Positions 17,902 through 25,441 of a stretch of DNA of 64,000 bases are shown here, in pieces; position 1 is the first letter of the stretch, and each line of letters opens with the position of its first letter. Under the pieces are notes generated by a model that worked only from the letters and a program-made list of their open reading frames with translations, did no database searches and was not told the origin of the DNA. The stretch spans positions 44,477 through 108,476 of the forward strand of contig NZ_BCST01000010.1 of NCBI RefSeq assembly GCF_001571005.1, in the 5' to 3' direction. Made by a program: the position numbers and the translations under genes. The stretch is from Herbiconiux solani NBRC 106740. GTDB taxonomy: Bacteria > Actinomycetota > Actinomycetes > Actinomycetales > Microbacteriaceae.

Positions 17902-19107
17902 GTGCCGGCACTTCCGCAGGGAGCGAGTGCGCGCAGCTCCGCCGCCGCCCTCTCCAGCGCCACCCTCGGCCTCGGCTCGAGCGCCCTGGTGATCGCGGCC
18001 GTCCTCGTCGTGCTGCGGAACATCGCCTCGCCGGACCACGACTCCTGGGCGGCCCTCCTCCTGCTCGTCCCGCTGGCCGGGCTCATGGTGCTCGCCCATC
18101 TGAGGCGGACCGTGCCGGTGATGGTGCTCTACCTCGTCGCCGGCTCGGCGTGCATCGGCGCGTACGCGGGGATCATCCTGATGAACGCCCCACCCGCGCT
18201 GGCCGAGTCGCCGTTCCTCCTGGCCCTGCCGCAGATCGCCTTCGTCTACACGATCGCCCCCACCGTGCTCGGCGCCCGGTCGATCGTCTTCATCGCGCTG
18301 GCCTACCTGTTCGGGCAGACGGCCGTGCTCCTCACCGCGATCTGCACGGGGATCTTCCCCCGTTTCGACTCGATGACCGCCTTCTCGACCTTCGTGATCC
18401 TGGCGGTCGGGGTGTCCAACCTAGTGTTCCGCCGGCGTTCGGCCGTCGATTTCCGGGCCGTCGAACGAGCCCGCCGCGAGTCGGACGCGATCGCCTACCA
18501 GCAGGAGCTCGAGGCGCAGGTCGTCGCGCTCTTCCACGACACCGTGCTGAGCGAGCTCACCGTGCTCTCCCACCAGGAGCCCGGCCCGCTCAGCGACACC
18601 CAGCGGGGCGCCATCCGCCGCGACCTGACCATGATCGAGGAGGGCGCCTGGTGGCCGAGCCACACCGCGGGCCCCGACCGCGGCACGCTCCCCGGGCTCG
18701 TCGCCGAGGTCATCGACGGCATGCGGAGCGAGGGCCTCGTGATCGAGGTCGGCGGCGACATCGCCTCCCTCCACCGGCTGACGCCCGAGGTCGTGACCGC
18801 GACCGCGCTCGCGCTCTGGCAGGCCCTCGTCAACGTGCAGCAGCACTCCGGCACGGACCGCGCCGAGATCGGGGTCGACGGCGCTCCGGATGCGGTGGTC
18901 GTGATGGTCGCGGACGCCGGCTCCGGCTTCGACGAGACCGCGGTCCCGGCCGACCGTCTCGGGGTGGCCCAGTCGATCCGCGGCCGCATCCAGGACGTCG
19001 GGGGCGAGGTCAAGCTCTGGACCTCGCCCGGCAGCGGAACCGCCTACCTGTTCACCCTCCCGGTCGCTCCCGAGCACCGCTGGCCGGGGGAGGCGACGCG
19101 ACCATGA
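17902..19107 (+). CDS. sensor histidine kinase, HisKA_3/NarL-partner type
   Basis: A 401-residue membrane kinase. Six or so hydrophobic segments fill residues 20-175; the cytoplasmic part has the HisKA_3 phospho-acceptor box FHDTVLSELTVL (His near 212), an N-box-like ALVNVQQHS and the G1 box DAGSGF (near 337), ending in an HATPase fold. GGAGGGG precedes GTG 17902. Kinases of this class normally phosphorylate a LuxR/NarL-type response regulator, but none is adjacent; instead the stop codon overlaps a second membrane protein gene. Confidence 0.85.
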   Translation: MPALPQGASARSSAAALSSATLGLGSSALVIAAVLVVLRNIASPDHDSWAALLLLVPLAGLMVLAHLRRTVPVMVLYLVAGSACIGAYAGIILMNAPPALAESPFLLALPQIAFVYTIAPTVLGARSIVFIALAYLFGQTAVLLTAICTGIFPRFDSMTAFSTFVILAVGVSNLVFRRRSAVDFRAVERARRESDAIAYQQELEAQVVALFHDTVLSELTVLSHQEPGPLSDTQRGAIRRDLTMIEEGAWWPSHTAGPDRGTLPGLVAEVIDGMRSEGLVIEVGGDIASLHRLTPEVVTATALALWQALVNVQQHSGTDRAEIGVDGAPDAVVVMVADAGSGFDETAVPADRLGVAQSIRGRIQDVGGEVKLWTSPGSGTAYLFTLPVAPEHRWPGEATRP

Positions 19108-20267
19108 GGGGCTTCCTCGCCTGGCGGAGCGCTCCGCACCGCTTCGACCCGATCAGCGCCGGGGCGATCTATCCCCTGATCGGGGTCGCCGGTGCCGGTG
19201 TGCTGGTCTACGCCATCCTCAGGACAGTGATCGGCGCCGACCTCATCACCGACGCCGCTGCCGCCTCCGCCGCGCTGCTGCTGCTCGTCGTGGCGACGTC
19301 GATCCTCGTCGTCGTGACCGATCCCGTCCGCACCCCGGTGCGGTTCCGCGGCTTCGCCGCCGCCGTGGTCACCGTGAACCTCGCCAACATCGCCTCGGCC
19401 GTCGGCAGCTGGGACTCCGCCGACCTGATCTGGGACAGGTGGGGGCCGATCGTGGTCGGCGTCCTCATCCTTGCCTTCGCCGAGTTCCGGCCCGGGCGCG
19501 ACCTCGCCGCGGCGACCGCGGTGTCGGCGCTCGCCGTCGGGGTCACCTCCGCGCTCGAGGCGCCGACGAGCTCGATCCCGGCCTCGACGACCGCCGCCGT
19601 GATCGCGGCCACCCCCGTCATCCTCTTCGGGGCCGCAGGAGCCGTCTTCTCCTACCGGGCCAGCCTCGCGCTCTCGCGAGAGGCGGAGTCGGCCGCGAAG
19701 GAGGTGGGCGGGCTGACGCGCCGGGTGCGCATCCGCGTGCGCGAACTGCTGCGCGAGACCGGACGCAACGCCCTCTCGGTCGAGCTCGTGCCGTTCCTCA
19801 CGGGCATCCTGGAACGCGACGCGGTCGGCGAGGCCGACATCCTGCGGGCGCGGAGGATGTCGGCGGTGCTGCGCTCGGTGATCATCACCGACATGGGCCT
19901 GCCCTGGCTCGAGCGGATGGCGAGGGCGAACCCCGGCGAACTCGTCGTGCGCGACGAGGCGGGGCGGGGTGACGAGTTGTCGATGGAGCAGAAGGTGGCG
20001 CTGCGGGCCCTGACGACCGCGGTGCTGCGGCTGCGGGCCTCCGGCGAGTTCGGGGAGCCCGGCGACCCGGTGCGGCTTCGAGTGGATGCGGTGGGCCGGC
20101 ATCGGAGCGTGCTGCTGCGGTTCCCGTACGACGGGACCGAGGCGGGAGCCCGGTTCCGGCTCGGGACGTTCTTGACCGTGATGGGGTCGGTGTTCGGGCG
20201 CTCGACCGTCACGGCCGAGGAGGGGGAGCTCAGGCTGCTCTTCGCCTATGAGGCGGAGGCTGGCTAG
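19104..20267 (+). CDS. membrane protein with degenerate kinase-like cytoplasmic domain
   Basis: A 387-residue protein starting at the ATG that overlaps the kinase stop. Residues 15-190 contain five or six hydrophobic segments; the rest is soluble, with an Arg-rich coiled stretch (LTRRVRIRVRELLRETGRN) and a final domain whose strand/helix order resembles the preceding kinase's ATPase domain but lacks the His box, N-box and DxGxG. It may be a pseudokinase partner that regulates the upstream kinase. I do not recognise the family and present this relation as inference from parallel layout. Confidence 0.7.
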   Translation: MRGFLAWRSAPHRFDPISAGAIYPLIGVAGAGVLVYAILRTVIGADLITDAAAASAALLLLVVATSILVVVTDPVRTPVRFRGFAAAVVTVNLANIASAVGSWDSADLIWDRWGPIVVGVLILAFAEFRPGRDLAAATAVSALAVGVTSALEAPTSSIPASTTAAVIAATPVILFGAAGAVFSYRASLALSREAESAAKEVGGLTRRVRIRVRELLRETGRNALSVELVPFLTGILERDAVGEADILRARRMSAVLRSVIITDMGLPWLERMARANPGELVVRDEAGRGDELSMEQKVALRALTTAVLRLRASGEFGEPGDPVRLRVDAVGRHRSVLLRFPYDGTEAGARFRLGTFLTVMGSVFGRSTVTAEEGELRLLFAYEAEAG

Positions 20268-20304
20268 TCGGGCTGCCTGGCTAGTCGGGCTGCCTGGCTA
20301 GTCG
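20262..20304. repeat. 17-bp tandem repeat across two convergent stop codons
   Basis: GGCTAGTCGGGCTGCCT occurs at 20262-20278 and 20279-20295 with a third partial copy at 20296-20304. The first copy contains the plus-strand stop TAG (20265-20267) and the last contains the stop of the minus-strand TetR gene (20298-20300). Confidence 0.95.
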
Positions 20305-21161
20305 TCGATGCCGCGGCTGCGCGGCTGCACGACGGGCATCTCGTCGATGCCGCCCGAGAGGCGCGCGATGGCGGCATCCGCGTCGTAGTTCGGGTCGGGC
20401 ACGATGAACGCCATGATCATGGCGTGGTACGAGATCGCCGCGAGCGAGACCTCGGCCGGCCGGCCGTCGTTGTCGACGTTGTAGCGGGCCTCGACCAGGT
20501 CGGGGATCGTGGTGCGAGCGATGCCCAGGCCCTCGATGATCGCGGCCGCGGCCACCACCAGGGGCCGGTAGTCGTCGTTGAGGTCGGGCCGCAGACGGTA
20601 GCCCACCGCCGGCACGATGTTGCGGTAGAACACCTCCATCTGGTCGAGGAAGGCGAGTTCGCTGTTGCGGAGCGCCTCGATGATGCGCTCGCGCACCCGC
20701 TGGTCGGGGTAGGAGAGGGCGGTGCTGGAGAGGGCCACGTAGGTGCGCCACTGCACCGAGGAGGTGACCGACTCGAAGTTCTGCTCGGCCGCGATCCCGG
20801 TGACGTCGACCAGGATGCGGCGGCGGCCCTCGGCGGTGCGCAGCTCGTCCGCGCGGAAACCGAGGTACTCCCAGGTCGCGACCAATGACTCCTCGTCGGC
20901 GCGGCCGGGGGAGACCTGGTTGGCGACCTCGCTCAGGAGCTCCTCGAAGAAGGCCTCCTTCGACTCCCAGATGCGGTACACCGAGCTGCGGGGCACGCCG
21001 GCGGCCTTGATCAGGTCGTCCATCAGCAGGTGCTCGAAGCCGACGGTGAGGCCGTTGCTCTGCACGAGGGCGAGGGCGGTGTCGAGAAGCTTGGTGCGCA
21101 CCTCGTCCTTGGGGACGCGAACGCGACCCGCGGCCGACTTGGACCAGCTGTTCTCAGACAT
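20298..21161 (-). CDS. TetR-family regulator of the acyltransferase/E1 operon
   Basis: A 287-residue TetR-type regulator with a rather large ligand domain. The HTH is at about residues 20-60 (MDDLIKAAGVPRSSVYRIWES). I start at ATG 21161 (MSENSWSK) preceded by GGAAAGGG. A 21-bp near-perfect palindrome lies 22 bp upstream, directly before a divergent promoter, so it very likely represses both itself and the autoinducer-synthase-like gene. The effector may be that operon's product, which would make a closed sensing loop; this is inference. Confidence 0.85.
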   Translation of the reverse strand: MSENSWSKSAAGRVRVPKDEVRTKLLDTALALVQSNGLTVGFEHLLMDDLIKAAGVPRSSVYRIWESKEAFFEELLSEVANQVSPGRADEESLVATWEYLGFRADELRTAEGRRRILVDVTGIAAEQNFESVTSSVQWRTYVALSSTALSYPDQRVRERIIEALRNSELAFLDQMEVFYRNIVPAVGYRLRPDLNDDYRPLVVAAAAIIEGLGIARTTIPDLVEARYNVDNDGRPAEVSLAAISYHAMIMAFIVPDPNYDADAAIARLSGGIDEMPVVQPRSRGIDD

Positions 21162-21182
21162 GATTGCCCTTTCCGGAATCAT

Positions 21183-21203
21183 CTTGGGACATCTTGTCTC
21201 AAG
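21183..21203. promoter_or_regulatory. TetR operator (9-3-9 palindrome)
   Basis: Arms CTTGGGACA (21183-21191) and TGTCTCAAG (21195-21203) are inverted with one mismatch around TCT. It sits between the TetR gene and the -35 box of the divergent operon. Confidence 0.85.
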
Positions 21204-21232
21204 TTGCAAACGACATGCCGCGCTTCTATGCT
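21204..21232 (+). promoter_or_regulatory. promoter of the autoinducer-synthase-like operon
   Basis: TTGCAA (21204-21209) and TATGCT (21227-21232) are spaced by 17 bp; the -35 abuts the TetR operator, so repressor binding would block polymerase. Transcription should start near 21239, leaving a leader of about 115 nt before GTG 21354. Confidence 0.65.
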
Positions 21233-21353
21233 CGGGTCAAACGGCTGCGTGCGCCGCGCGGACACGCCGGACGGCCATCCGCCCCTTGTTACGACGGAGG
21301 ATTCGAAGTGGTCCGGATGACGACTGTACGGGTCCCAGCGCGAAGGTCGAGCG

Positions 21354-22217
21354 GTGTCGCGTATTGATCGATCCGTCAGCAATGCTGCGGTCATCCCGGT
21401 CATCGTCGGGTCCCCGGCCTTCCTGACCGATCCCGAAGCGCGCCTCGCCACCGGCATCATCGGGATCAACGGCGTCGCCCTCCCCGGGTTCGAGGACGCC
21501 TACCACCAGCACTTCGAGTTCCGCCGCCGGGTCTACGTGGAGCAGACCGGTCAGCTCGACCCGTCCGATCTCTCGGACGACGGAACCGATCGCGACGCTG
21601 ACGACGCCCGCTCCGTCACTTTCGCGGTGCTCGAGAACGCGCCGGAAGGCGTCCGGATCGTCGGCGTCGCGCGCACGATCATCAAGGGGGCCGACGGCGT
21701 CGACCGGCCGCTGCCCGTCGAGGAGTTCTGCCCGGAGCTCTTCGCGGAGGATCCGCTCGACCTCGGCAGCGTCGAGGTGTCTCGCGTGATCGCCCGGCAC
21801 GAGCGCGTCGCGATGCAGGAACTGGTGCAGTGGCACCTGTTCGCCCTGATGTCCTCGTACTTCTCCTCGCACGACGTCGGCCGCACCTTCGCGGTGATCG
21901 AGCCGTGGCTCGAGCGCCACCTCGCCGGCGTGCTGGCGATCTCGCGGATCGGCGAGCCCCGGTACATCGAGCACTACCTCGACTACAACCTCCCGGTCGA
22001 GTTCGACCTCGCCGGGTCGGCCGAGCGGATCACAGAGCGGAACGCCACGATCCTCGGCCAGCTCGTGGCCGCCGACGGCGCCCTGGAGTACTTCGGCCGG
22101 ATCTCCCGAGTGCAGCGCGAGGCCGCTGCGGCCGCTGCCGCGGGCTCAGCCGTCCCGGCGGTCGTCGCGGCCCCCACCCCGTCCTTCTCTGCCGAGGCTG
22201 TGGTCGAGGGCGGATGA
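21354..22217 (+). CDS. autoinducer-synthase-like (LuxI/FeeM-type) N-acyltransferase
   Basis: A 287-residue GNAT-fold protein. Its middle resembles LuxI/FeeM acyl-transfer enzymes: FEFRRRVYVEQ (about residues 54-64, LuxI Arg24-Phe28 region), an acidic loop DRDADDA (79-85), RIVGVARTI (101-109, LuxI Arg69 region) and EVSRVIA (141-147, the E-x-x-R signature). These families join an acyl chain to an amino-acid-derived amine. The Ala/Pro-rich C-terminal 40 residues look disordered. GTG 21354 has GAAGG eight bases upstream. It overlaps the E1-like gene by ATGA and is divergent from a TetR regulator. Alternatives are an unrelated GNAT enzyme with a similar pattern; the actual product is unknown. Confidence 0.75.
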   Translation: MSRIDRSVSNAAVIPVIVGSPAFLTDPEARLATGIIGINGVALPGFEDAYHQHFEFRRRVYVEQTGQLDPSDLSDDGTDRDADDARSVTFAVLENAPEGVRIVGVARTIIKGADGVDRPLPVEEFCPELFAEDPLDLGSVEVSRVIARHERVAMQELVQWHLFALMSSYFSSHDVGRTFAVIEPWLERHLAGVLAISRIGEPRYIEHYLDYNLPVEFDLAGSAERITERNATILGQLVAADGALEYFGRISRVQREAAAAAAAGSAVPAVVAAPTPSFSAEAVVEGG

Positions 22218-23173
22218 AGTCGCTCGACGCGCCCGAGTTCTCGCGCAACTACGGGTTCTGGAGCGAAGCGGAACAGGCGGCCCTGATGAACTCCCGGGTC
22301 GCCATCGCGGGGGTCGGCGGTGTCGGCTTCCAGGTCGGCACCAAGCTCGCCCGGATGGGCGTGGCCAGTTTCGCCGTCGCCGATCCCGAGGAATTCGAGC
22401 CGCAGAACGCGAACCGGGTGCCGGGGGCGTCGGCGTCCACCTACGGCCGCTCGAAGGTCGACGTCTTCCGTGAGCAGGTGCGCGACATCAACCCGGATGC
22501 GGTGGTGCACCGGTACCACGACGGCGTGACGGTCGAGAACGCGGCCGAGTTCCTGGCCGGGGCGACCCTGGTCTTCGATGAGTCGGAGACCACGCATCCG
22601 GAGATCGGCACGACGATCGCCCGGCATGCCCGCGTGCTCGGCATCCCGGATCTGCTGGTGGTGAACGTGGGCTTCGCCGCGACCGTCACGGCCTTCCACC
22701 CGCGGAGCCGCTTCACCTTCGAGCGCTTCATGGGGCTCGGCGACGACGCCCCGCTCGACGAGATCGCGCAGCAGAAGATCGACTTCGGCCGTTTCCTGCC
22801 GTACGTGCCGCCCTACAGCGATCTGCGGGGCCTGGTCGCGATGACCACCGACGGCCCCACCGGCGAACGTCCTTCACTGCCGTCGATCGCCCCGGGGGTC
22901 GATCTCGCGAGTGCGATCGGAACGACGCAGGCGTTCCTGCACCTGACCGCCGCGGCCGGTGTCATGAATCGTCGCCGCAGCCCGATCTGGGCGCCCCGGC
23001 TGGCGCTCCTGGATGCCTACCTGATGCGCGGCAAGGTCATCCGCGCCTCCCGCGCAACCCACCTCCGCCACGTGCTCACGGCGGCCCTCCGCGACCGCTT
23101 CGGCCGCAACCCCGCGGCCAGCTACACCCACGCCGACCTCGCCCGTCGCGCCCCCGCCCCGCCCCGCCCCTGA
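22214..23173 (+). CDS. E1/ThiF-family adenylating enzyme without cysteines
   Basis: A 319-residue member of the ThiF/MoeB/E1 superfamily. Visible are the Arg-finger-like FSRNYGFWS (9-17), the nucleotide loop GVGGVG (33-38), Asp57 in the ADPEEFE strand, NANR (65-68), SK (80-81) and FDESE (121-125, the catalytic Asp region). The protein contains no cysteine at all, so it has neither the catalytic thioester Cys of ubiquitin E1 nor the CxxC zinc pairs of MoeB/ThiF. It should therefore adenylate a carboxylate and pass it to a nucleophile without a thioester, as TcdA- or MccB-like enzymes do. Translationally coupled to the upstream acyltransferase; substrate unknown. Confidence 0.85.
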   Translation: MKSLDAPEFSRNYGFWSEAEQAALMNSRVAIAGVGGVGFQVGTKLARMGVASFAVADPEEFEPQNANRVPGASASTYGRSKVDVFREQVRDINPDAVVHRYHDGVTVENAAEFLAGATLVFDESETTHPEIGTTIARHARVLGIPDLLVVNVGFAATVTAFHPRSRFTFERFMGLGDDAPLDEIAQQKIDFGRFLPYVPPYSDLRGLVAMTTDGPTGERPSLPSIAPGVDLASAIGTTQAFLHLTAAAGVMNRRRSPIWAPRLALLDAYLMRGKVIRASRATHLRHVLTAALRDRFGRNPAASYTHADLARRAPAPPRP

Positions 23174-23205
23174 GGCCGTTTGCCTTGCTGAGGTATTCTC
23201 AGTGA

Positions 23206-24396
23206 ATGGCCCCTTCCGCTGACCAGCCCCGCATCACGAGCCTCGATTTCGTCCGCGGCGTCATGCTCGTCGCGAGCATCACGGTCAACTCCCTGCTCGC
23301 GACCGAGCCGTGGTTCGCGCACGCGCCCTGGGACGGTGTGCAGCCGATGGATGTGATCTTCCCGGTGTTCGTCACCCTCACCGGGTGCGGGCTCGCGTTC
23401 GCGTTCCATCGGCGGGTGAAGCTCGGGCCGCTCGCGCGGCGGGTGGCGGTGCTGCTCCTGGTGGGGCTCGTCTACAACGCGATCGCCCTCGACTCCTGGG
23501 TGGGGGAGACCTGGTGGTTCACCGGGGTGCTCCAGCTGTACGCCGGCGTCGTCGCGGTGATCGGGCTGCTGCACCTCGTGCTCCGCGGCTGGATCGCCTG
23601 GGGGATCGCGACGGTCGTGCTCGCGGCCGGCCACGCGACGCTCCTCGCGGTCTGGGCGAGGGGATGCGAGGGCGGCGTGCTGTCTGCGACCTGCAACCCG
23701 TCGGGGGTGATCGACCCGATGCTCTTCGGCGGCATCCACCTGTATCACCAGGGGGCGGCGGGGTACGACCCCGTCGGGCTCGTCGCGCTGCTGGGAGCCC
23801 TGATCAGCGCGTCGGCGGGTGCGACGGCGGGACACGTGCTGCTCGCCGTCCGGCGGCGCTCGTCGCGCCCTGCTGCCCTGACCCGCCCTCCGGGCGGAGG
23901 TGTGGCGACCGCGACTCGCGGGCCTCGCGGCGGGGTGACGGCCGCCATCCTGCCTCTCGGCGCCCTTGCGCTAGCCTTCGCGCTCCTAGCGCAGCTCTCG
24001 CTCTGGGTGCCCGAGCTCGTGACCGGTGACGTCCCCCTCGTGATGAAACGGCTCTGGACCCCGCCGTTCGCGCTCCGCGTCGCCGCCGTGACGACCATCG
24101 CGCTCCTCGTCGGCCACCTGATCGCCGACCGCCGACGGCTCGGCCCCGTGACCCGGGTGGCGATCTGGCCGCTGGTGGCCCTCGGGCGCAACAGCCTGCT
24201 GGTCTACTTCGGGTCGCACGTCGTGATGAGCGTGCTCGAGCGGCCCACCGCATCCGGGGTACCGATCGCCGAAGAGCTCGCTCAGAACTTCGCCATCGCG
24301 GGTGACGCCCAGCTCGGCTTCACCGTGGCGGCGCTCGCGTTCTGGATCCTGCTCGCGTGCCTGATGCGCCGTGCGGGCGTCTATCTGAGACCCTGA
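23206..24396 (+). CDS. membrane acyltransferase, heparan-alpha-glucosaminide N-acetyltransferase-like (DUF1624/YeiB type)
   Basis: A 396-residue integral membrane protein with about ten hydrophobic segments. It opens with SLDFVRGVMLVASITVNS, the conserved DxxRG of this acyltransferase superfamily, and has PVFVTLTGCGLAFAF and GRNSLLVYFGSHVVMSVLE motifs, as in YeiB/DUF418-DUF1624 proteins. ATG 23206 lies 6 nt after TATTCT, suggesting a leaderless start, and 32 bp after the E1-like stop. It could acylate a product of the preceding operon, or be independent. A hairpin terminator follows. Confidence 0.78.
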   Translation: MAPSADQPRITSLDFVRGVMLVASITVNSLLATEPWFAHAPWDGVQPMDVIFPVFVTLTGCGLAFAFHRRVKLGPLARRVAVLLLVGLVYNAIALDSWVGETWWFTGVLQLYAGVVAVIGLLHLVLRGWIAWGIATVVLAAGHATLLAVWARGCEGGVLSATCNPSGVIDPMLFGGIHLYHQGAAGYDPVGLVALLGALISASAGATAGHVLLAVRRRSSRPAALTRPPGGGVATATRGPRGGVTAAILPLGALALAFALLAQLSLWVPELVTGDVPLVMKRLWTPPFALRVAAVTTIALLVGHLIADRRRLGPVTRVAIWPLVALGRNSLLVYFGSHVVMSVLERPTASGVPIAEELAQNFAIAGDAQLGFTVAALAFWILLACLMRRAGVYLRP

Positions 24397-24456
24397 GTGA
24401 CCCGCCGGTGGCCTGGCGGCAGCCTGGCGGCGAGCTGGCGGAGGCCGCAGTGGTAG

Positions 24457-24482
24457 GAGGCATCCACCCCCGCGGATGCCTC
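24457..24482. terminator. terminator between convergent genes
   Basis: GAGGCATCC (24457-24465) pairs with GGATGCCTC (24474-24482). It lies between the acyltransferase and the small minus-strand gene. Just before it are three imperfect copies of GCCTGGCGGC (24410-24440). Confidence 0.7.
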
Positions 24483-24494
24483 AGTGCCGTCGCG

Positions 24495-24737
24495 TCAGAC
24501 GGCGATCCTCATGATGGGCCCGGTCGCATCGGCGGGCGTGTAGTGCTCGATCGCGTCTTCGGGAGCCTCGAAGGGCCCCTTCCAGGCGAAGCGGTCGTGC
24601 CGATGCGTGAGCTTCATGTGCCAGCCGTCCTTCATCAGATACACGGTGGCGAGCGGCGTGCTCGTCTCCGGATCGTCTTCCGGGCGGCAGAGGATCGCGA
24701 TGGTCTCGCTCTTGCGGTGGATCACAATCTCGTTCAC
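24495..24737 (-). CDS. small hypothetical protein (80 aa)
   Basis: Starts at GTG 24737 (VNEIVIHRKSETIAIL), which lies 7 nt after TACTCT and has no ribosome binding site, so probably leaderless. The product has two strand-like halves (AILCRPEDDPETSTPLATVYLM and HMKLTHRHDRFAWKGPF, in part) joined by a turn and ends with a helix and IMRIAV, compatible with a single small alpha/beta domain. No family recognised. The long frame to 25478 is an antisense shadow of the VOC gene. Confidence 0.6.
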   Translation of the reverse strand: MNEIVIHRKSETIAILCRPEDDPETSTPLATVYLMKDGWHMKLTHRHDRFAWKGPFEAPEDAIEHYTPADATGPIMRIAV

Positions 24738-24864
24738 GAGACCGAGAGTAATCCTCCCAGCCAACGCGCATGTTACGAGGAGAATAAAATCTGACGCCAG
24801 GTTGCGCCGGATGTCGAATTGGCGGCGCCCTGGGTCTTCTCCCGGAGGCCCGACAGTGTAATGT

Positions 24865-24991
24865 GAGGCCAACGGGGACGTCCTAGACGGTCCTGGATCA
24901 TGGCCGTAAGGGTAACGGCTGAACATGACGGGACCGTTGACGCCTCCTTGCGGGATGAGAGTATCGGGTCCTCTCATCCCGCTAAATTTTT
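24865..24991 (+). ncRNA. candidate structured RNA (leader or sRNA) ahead of the VOC gene
   Basis: About 127 nt with nested helices: P1 GAGGC (24865-24869)/GCCTC (24942-24946); P2 ACGGTCC (24887-24893)/GGACCGT (24931-24937); CATG (24899-24902)/CATG (24924-24927); GCCGT (24903-24907)/ACGGC (24915-24919) capped by AAGGGTA; then the terminator helix. A TAATGT -10 candidate (24860-24865) precedes it. It ends in a strong intrinsic terminator 25 nt before the YaeR/GloA2-type gene. I could not match it to a known riboswitch or sRNA class. It may be an attenuating leader of that gene or an independent small RNA. Confidence 0.55.
24950..24991 (+). terminator. intrinsic terminator with T-tract
   Basis: GCGGGATGAGAG (24950-24961) pairs perfectly with CTCTCATCCCGC (24971-24982), 9-nt loop, followed by TAAATTTTT. 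Such a T-tract is rare in this genome. No protein gene lies upstream on this strand, which points to an RNA transcript ending here. Confidence 0.85.
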
Positions 24992-25016
24992 GCCCGCGGC
25001 GTGCTTGAATGCTCGG

Positions 25017-25403
25017 GTGAAGCTGAAGCGCGTGCACCACATCGCCGTCATTGCGACCGACTACGAACGGTCGAAGGCCTTCTATCTCGACGTGCTCGGC
25101 TGCACGCTGTTGAGCGAGGTCTACCGCGCCGAGCGCGACTCGTGGATGGGCGACCTGGCCCTCAACGGCGAGTACCTGATCGAGCTGTTCTCCTTCCCCG
25201 ACCCGCCCGAGCGGCGCAGCTGGCCCGAGTCGACCGGCCTCCGGCACCTGGCCTTCGCCGTCGACTCGGTGGCGGATGCGCGGGCCGAGCTGCTGGAGAA
25301 GGGCGTGCGCTGCGAAGAGCTCCGCACCGACCCCCACACCGGCGCCGCGATGATGTTCTTCTTCGACCCCGACGGGCAGCCGCTGGAGCTGTACCAGGCC
25401 TGA
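25017..25403 (+). CDS. gloA2: VOC-family metalloprotein, YaeR/GloA2 type
   Basis: A 128-residue single-domain VOC protein. The pattern KRVHHIAVIATDYERSKAFY (20 residues) near the start, SEVYRAERDSWMGDLALNG, IELFSFPDPPER and the final FFFDPDGQPLELYQ closely follows E. coli YaeR, an uncharacterised glyoxalase-I homologue; His and Glu metal ligands of the fold are present. I use GTG 25017, which matches the family N-terminus and lies 6 nt after TTGAAT; an ATG at 24900 lies inside the structured RNA. Enzymatic activity is not established for this subfamily. Confidence 0.85.
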   Translation: MKLKRVHHIAVIATDYERSKAFYLDVLGCTLLSEVYRAERDSWMGDLALNGEYLIELFSFPDPPERRSWPESTGLRHLAFAVDSVADARAELLEKGVRCEELRTDPHTGAAMMFFFDPDGQPLELYQA

Positions 25404-25418
25404 CCGGTTGCACCAGTT

Positions 25419-25434
25419 TCGAACATGTGTTCGA
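25419..25434. promoter_or_regulatory. LexA/SOS box
   Basis: TCGAACATGTGTTCGA matches the actinobacterial LexA consensus TCGAAC-N4-GTTCGA exactly, and the symmetry extends one more base on each side. It ends 7 bp before the start of the radical SAM gene. Confidence 0.9.
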
Positions 25435-25441
25435 ATAGAGC

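Noticed and set aside
21250..21320. Possible 23-residue leader peptide in the acyltransferase leader
   Set aside because: A GTG frame exists to TGA 21320, but no ribosome binding site or regulatory codons support it.
24457..24737. Longer start (to 25478) for the small minus-strand gene
   Set aside because: It would run antisense through the VOC gene and the structured RNA; a leaderless GTG at 24737 explains the gene better.
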